Under the pieces are notes generated by a model. The model ran no database searches. It was not told the DNA's origin and worked only from the letters and a program-made list of their open reading frames with translations. Positions 60,836 through 64,000 of a stretch of DNA of 64,000 nucleotides are shown one piece after another. The stretch is from the NCBI RefSeq assembly GCF_901709675.1, contig NC_051104.1:6183501-6247500 (forward strand), read 5' to 3'. A program made the translations under genes and the position numbers. Origin of the DNA: Syngnathus acus (taxonomy: Eukaryota; Chordata; Actinopteri; Syngnathiformes; Syngnathidae). The first letter of the stretch is position 1, and the number at the start of each line of letters is the position of its first letter.

Positions 60836-63430
60836 ATGGGCTTTACTATGTGGCTGTGTTTGCTCTGCCTGCAGGCGAGCCTGCTGTCTCATGCGCTTGA
60901 CTGCTCGGGAGGAAGCCTGGCCGACTCGTGCGTCAACACACGGACGGCTGACGAACAGGTAGGACTATTCTTCTCACCGATGTCCTGAAGATGACTGTCA
61001 AGGTCGCTCATCATCACAGCAAAACCTTTTTTTTTTTCCCCGCATCGGGATCATATTCTGAAAATGTTTCATTCTATCAATTTAACATTCTTAAATCAAG
61101 GGGACACAATCAAACCAGTTATATGAACATTAATTCTAGTCACTTAAATCTGGAATCAAATCTGAAATAACTCTAACCCTAATTTAAAAAAGTGCTTTTA
61201 TTTTATTTGTTGTTCAGGTAAAAGTGTTGTGTGACATATTGTACATAATATGAACCATTCTAATGCATTAAAGATTCAAAATTATCCACTAATTTAATCT
61301 TTTAAAAAACATTTTAACTTTCATGGAATATTTAAAGTCTGCTGGAATGTACATTATATGATCAAAAGTATTTGGACACACAACTGTGGTTATATTCTGG
61401 ACTGTTTTACACTTTTCACTTTGAAGAAGGCCTATTTTATATTTATTTATATTTTGTGTCGAGCACAAATCATCAAAAACATTTTTTGGTGGACGACAAA
61501 AGATTCAGCTCCAGAATCTCCTCGTAAATTCCGCTCGGCTACAAAAATGCCGACTTACTCTGAAATCTCATAGAAAGCTTTCATGGAAGAGTTAGGACTC
61601 CAAACACCAATATTTGATTTCATTTTAAATTTTTGTGGATGTTCTTGTGTCCATATATTTTTCTTTCAATTGGACTCCCTGGAAAGAGGCAGCTATTGTG
61701 ACAACACTAGCGGTCAAGTGTGCTTTGAGATTGCAGCAGACAAAATAACCCTGAAAAGCAATAACATATCATTAAATTGCTATACTGGCACAGCATCTCA
61801 TTGTAATGGTTTTTACAGCCATAATGCCAAAAACACCCAAAATAAACCCGCTGCGGAACAAAAATCCCTTCTTTTTTTTGGTGTTGTTTCGTTTTTGTTT
61901 CATGTGGCCGCAGGCTGTTTGACTTCAAACGTGCAGTTAAGCATTTTTTTTTTTTTTACGGCAAGTCGTGTTTTGTCCATAAAAGTTGTCCTCATCTGGG
62001 CTATGAATTGTACAGCTGCAAGAGTTGAGAAAAAAAAAATTGTCCGCCCCGCATGGAAGAATTTTCATATAGGGGGAGGAACTTAAGGAACTTTGAGTTA
62101 TTGGAAAGGTAATCACGGTGCGTGCACACAATTTTGAGGTTTAAATTGAAGGTAAAAAGGAGTTGAGGAAAAATATATCGAATATTTTGACGCTATCATT
62201 TATCATATGCACTTTTTCATTCTATTCTCAGGCAAGTGATCAGGCCCCACAGCGGCCATTAGCTGCAAGTGAAGAACAGGTATGTGCCACCTTTTTAAAA
62301 TCATCTGTCCACATCCTTCTCAAATGCTTATGTGAAGATGAAAATGAAATTAAGTATAGCCAGGCTGCAGATTGTAATCATCTGTACACCGTGAAGTGCA
62401 AAACAGCGACATCAACGCTATTAAGATGAGATCAGTGATACATGTTGTAGTTGCAATAAAGCTATAGCGCTGTGACCATGGAAACATGGTGGAGCCCAGA
62501 TGAGCAATCTGGCTTCTTGGCAGCTTGGAAATATAAAATGACATGATGCATGTTCCAATTATGTCGGCGACAAATAAGCATCGATGTGTTGAAAAATGGC
62601 CACAATCATTGTAATGTAGGTCAAGGGCAATCACAGTGAGCCCTAGCGTCACAACTAGGGAAGGTCAATGATTTTATTTGAGTTTGAGCTCAGGTCAGCG
62701 AGGGATGAAAAGGAAGGATCCTTTTTTTTTTTTTTTTTTTTTTTTGCAGAAAATAATGAATTATTGATGAAGCCAAGAAGCAGCAGCGGTGTAATAAATT
62801 GACCACAAAATCCAAATTGGAAATCTGTTGCCTCTCATGCTGACAGTCCATTTGTTAAGGTACAGGCGGGATCAATAACATTTCCTTGTTTATGGTCTGA
62901 TCAATGTAAAATGCAGGAAAAGATTTTTATGACTGTGAATAAATGGACTTGGATGGCTAATAAAGGCAAAGTAACAGGATTTAGATAAATGCTGGTGCCA
63001 TTCCAGGTCATATAAAAATCCACATGATTGTGTCACGTTGTAGGTTCTATTCAGGCATAAGAGACAGTTGGAAAGAAGAAGCCACGCCCACCCGAGTCAC
63101 GCCAACCTTCCTGGCGCTTTCACTGTAAAAGGCTTTCCAAACAGTCTCATCCAGGTAAATCCACACACTTTCTGTGTGCATACGTGCAAGCAAGCGTGTA
63201 ATTGCCGTGTCAACCCTCCTCCAGGCTGACAGGTCCAGGCGACACTTGGCTCCAGCGGCGCATAAGAAGAAGAACAAGCGTAAATCCCGAGTCGGCTCCT
63301 TTTCCCTCCTTAGCAACGATAAGAAAGCCAACCCCCTACAGGTGAGTCTCCATGACAACCCCAGAGTCCATACACAGCTGGGGCAAAGAGCCTTGTTGTG
63401 CAGGCTGGATCAATGTAAGCAGCCAGTGAT

Positions 63431-63473
<43 letters not shown>

Positions 63474-63714
63474 GGCTCTCGAAACATTTGAATATGAACG
63501 CTTACGGTGGGCTTCTCCTTCAGGTGATCAGAGCGAGAAGACAGGTGAAGAACGAGCAGCCCAAGTCCAGTCGCACTGGGACTTTCTCTGTCCTGGTGAG
63601 TCATCATCCTAACGTCATTTTCTCCCTCCGTCCAAAACATCCATTCTCATAAGATGTGTGTTTTCTGTCCAGGGAGATCGGCAGAACAGAATGGAAGAGC
63701 CAAAAGAAGCATAA
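60836..63714 (+). CDS. Unrecognised secreted peptide precursor (133 aa) with two duplicated peptide cassettes
   Basis: I do not recognise the family. Five exons, 60836-60958, 62232-62279, 63225-63341, 63524-63595 and 63673-63714, have clean AG/GT borders. All four introns are phase 0 and the total is 402 nt. Residues 1-20 are a signal peptide (MGFTMWLCLLCLQASLLSHA). The next part has only two cysteines, CSGGSLADSC (23-32), able to form a small ring. Exon 3 has a furin-type RSRR (60-63), a basic stretch HKKKNKRK and SRVGSFSLL (78-86). Exon 4 has RARR (99-102), then QVKNEQPKSS and SRTGTFSVL (112-120). Exon 5 adds GDRQNRMEEPKEA. Cleavage would give a basic peptide (64-98) and a C-terminal peptide of 31 residues starting with Gln. 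There is no transmembrane segment and no known RFamide, calcitonin, natriuretic or insulin motif. Phase-0 small exons also occur in secretory calcium-binding phosphoproteins, but the composition does not fit well. The coding call is strong; function is unknown. Confidence 0.8.
60959..62231 (+). other. Intron 1 of the novel peptide gene
   Basis: 1.27-kb AT-rich intron. It carries a degenerate dispersed repeat (about 61350-61610) and no supported coding sequence. Confidence 0.65.
61350..61610 (+). repeat. Degenerate dispersed fish repeat
   Basis: The words GATCAAAAGTATTTGGACAC and, later, ATAGAAAGCTTTCATGGAAG then AGTTAGG occur in the same order as in a very common fish dispersed repeat. The family is not assigned, and no intact protein remains. 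Confidence 0.5.
62280..63224 (+). other. Intron 2 of the novel peptide gene
   Basis: 945-base intron with a 24-base T run (62722-62745). Nothing else is recognised. Confidence 0.65.
63433..63471. repeat. CA microsatellite in intron 3 of the novel peptide gene
   Basis: Nearly 20 CA units, ending about 50 bases before the exon 4 acceptor. Length variation could affect splicing of that cassette exon. Confidence 0.95.
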
Positions 63715-64000
63715 AGACAATAATAGAATAGTGCTATGTTGTTATGGTGGTTGAGTCAGCATACACAGGAAAAGATCTTAGAAGGAAACAAATCACAAAC
63801 CTACAAGCAGGAAATTGCTTCGTGTGTGTCCATCATGACTGTTTCAACTCTAAGATAGTCTATTGATCCGTTAGCAATGATATGCTAATCTAATATGTAT
63901 ATGCCTGCATGTTACGAAAACACTTAGCAATGCATGAGGCATTTTTGTTCATGACTATTATATTTTATCAGATATTGAGGGCTATATTTTTGCAGAAATG
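63715..64000 (+). other. 3' UTR or downstream region of the novel peptide gene
   Basis: No canonical AATAAA is visible before the window ends, so the 3' end is not located. Confidence 0.5.

Noticed and set aside
63047-63358. 103-codon minus-strand frame
   Set aside because: It is the complement of exon 3 of the novel peptide gene, which has clean splice sites and phase on the plus strand.

Overview
The window is nuclear DNA of a ray-finned fish, most likely a teleost. The genes are compact and intron-rich, with GT-AG introns. Microsatellites and homopolymer runs are frequent, and decayed dispersed repeats of kinds common in fish genomes are present. I see no bacterial, viral or organellar genes, no CRISPR array, and no confident tRNA or rRNA gene.

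Layout. (1) About 55-5467, minus strand: 20 exons of oplah (ATP-dependent 5-oxoprolinase). They give residues 1-979; the C-terminal quarter lies beyond the left edge. (2) 7386-11918, minus: a 14-exon gene for a 699-residue protein with a SHARPIN-like N-terminal half and a complete HOIL-1/RBCK1-like RING-IBR-RING C-terminal half. It corresponds to the fish gene named shrprbck1r. (3) About 14029-15390, plus: the precursor of the RFamide peptide C-RFa (prolactin-releasing peptide 2), with TATA box, 5' non-coding exon, two coding exons and poly(A) signal. (4) 17692-52484, minus: 16 coding exons of myrip, an effector that links Rab27 to myosin VIIa, actin and PKA. Its first three introns are very large. 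A possible 5' non-coding exon lies near 58.2 kb. (5) 60836-63714, plus: a five-exon gene for a 133-residue secreted protein that I do not recognise. Two adjacent exons look like duplicates, each carrying a furin-type site and a related S-R-x-G-[ST]-F-S-[LV]-L core. This looks like an uncharacterised peptide-hormone precursor.

How the genes relate. They are not an operon and serve different roles: glutathione cycle, linear-ubiquitin signalling, feeding and pituitary neuropeptide, secretory-granule transport, and an unknown secreted peptide. The order is informative. oplah next to a SHARPIN-like gene matches human 8q24.3. The C-RFa gene at the 3' end of myrip mirrors human PRLH at the 3' end of MLPH, the myrip paralogue, on 2q37. 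This supports PRLH and C-RFa as copies made when their neighbours duplicated together.

Exon borders were read by eye from splice sites, reading phase and family similarity. For the four multi-exon genes with completed models (shrprbck1r, prlh2, myrip and the novel gene) the summed coding length is a multiple of three with one terminal stop. The in-window part of oplah is 2,937 nt, also a multiple of three.
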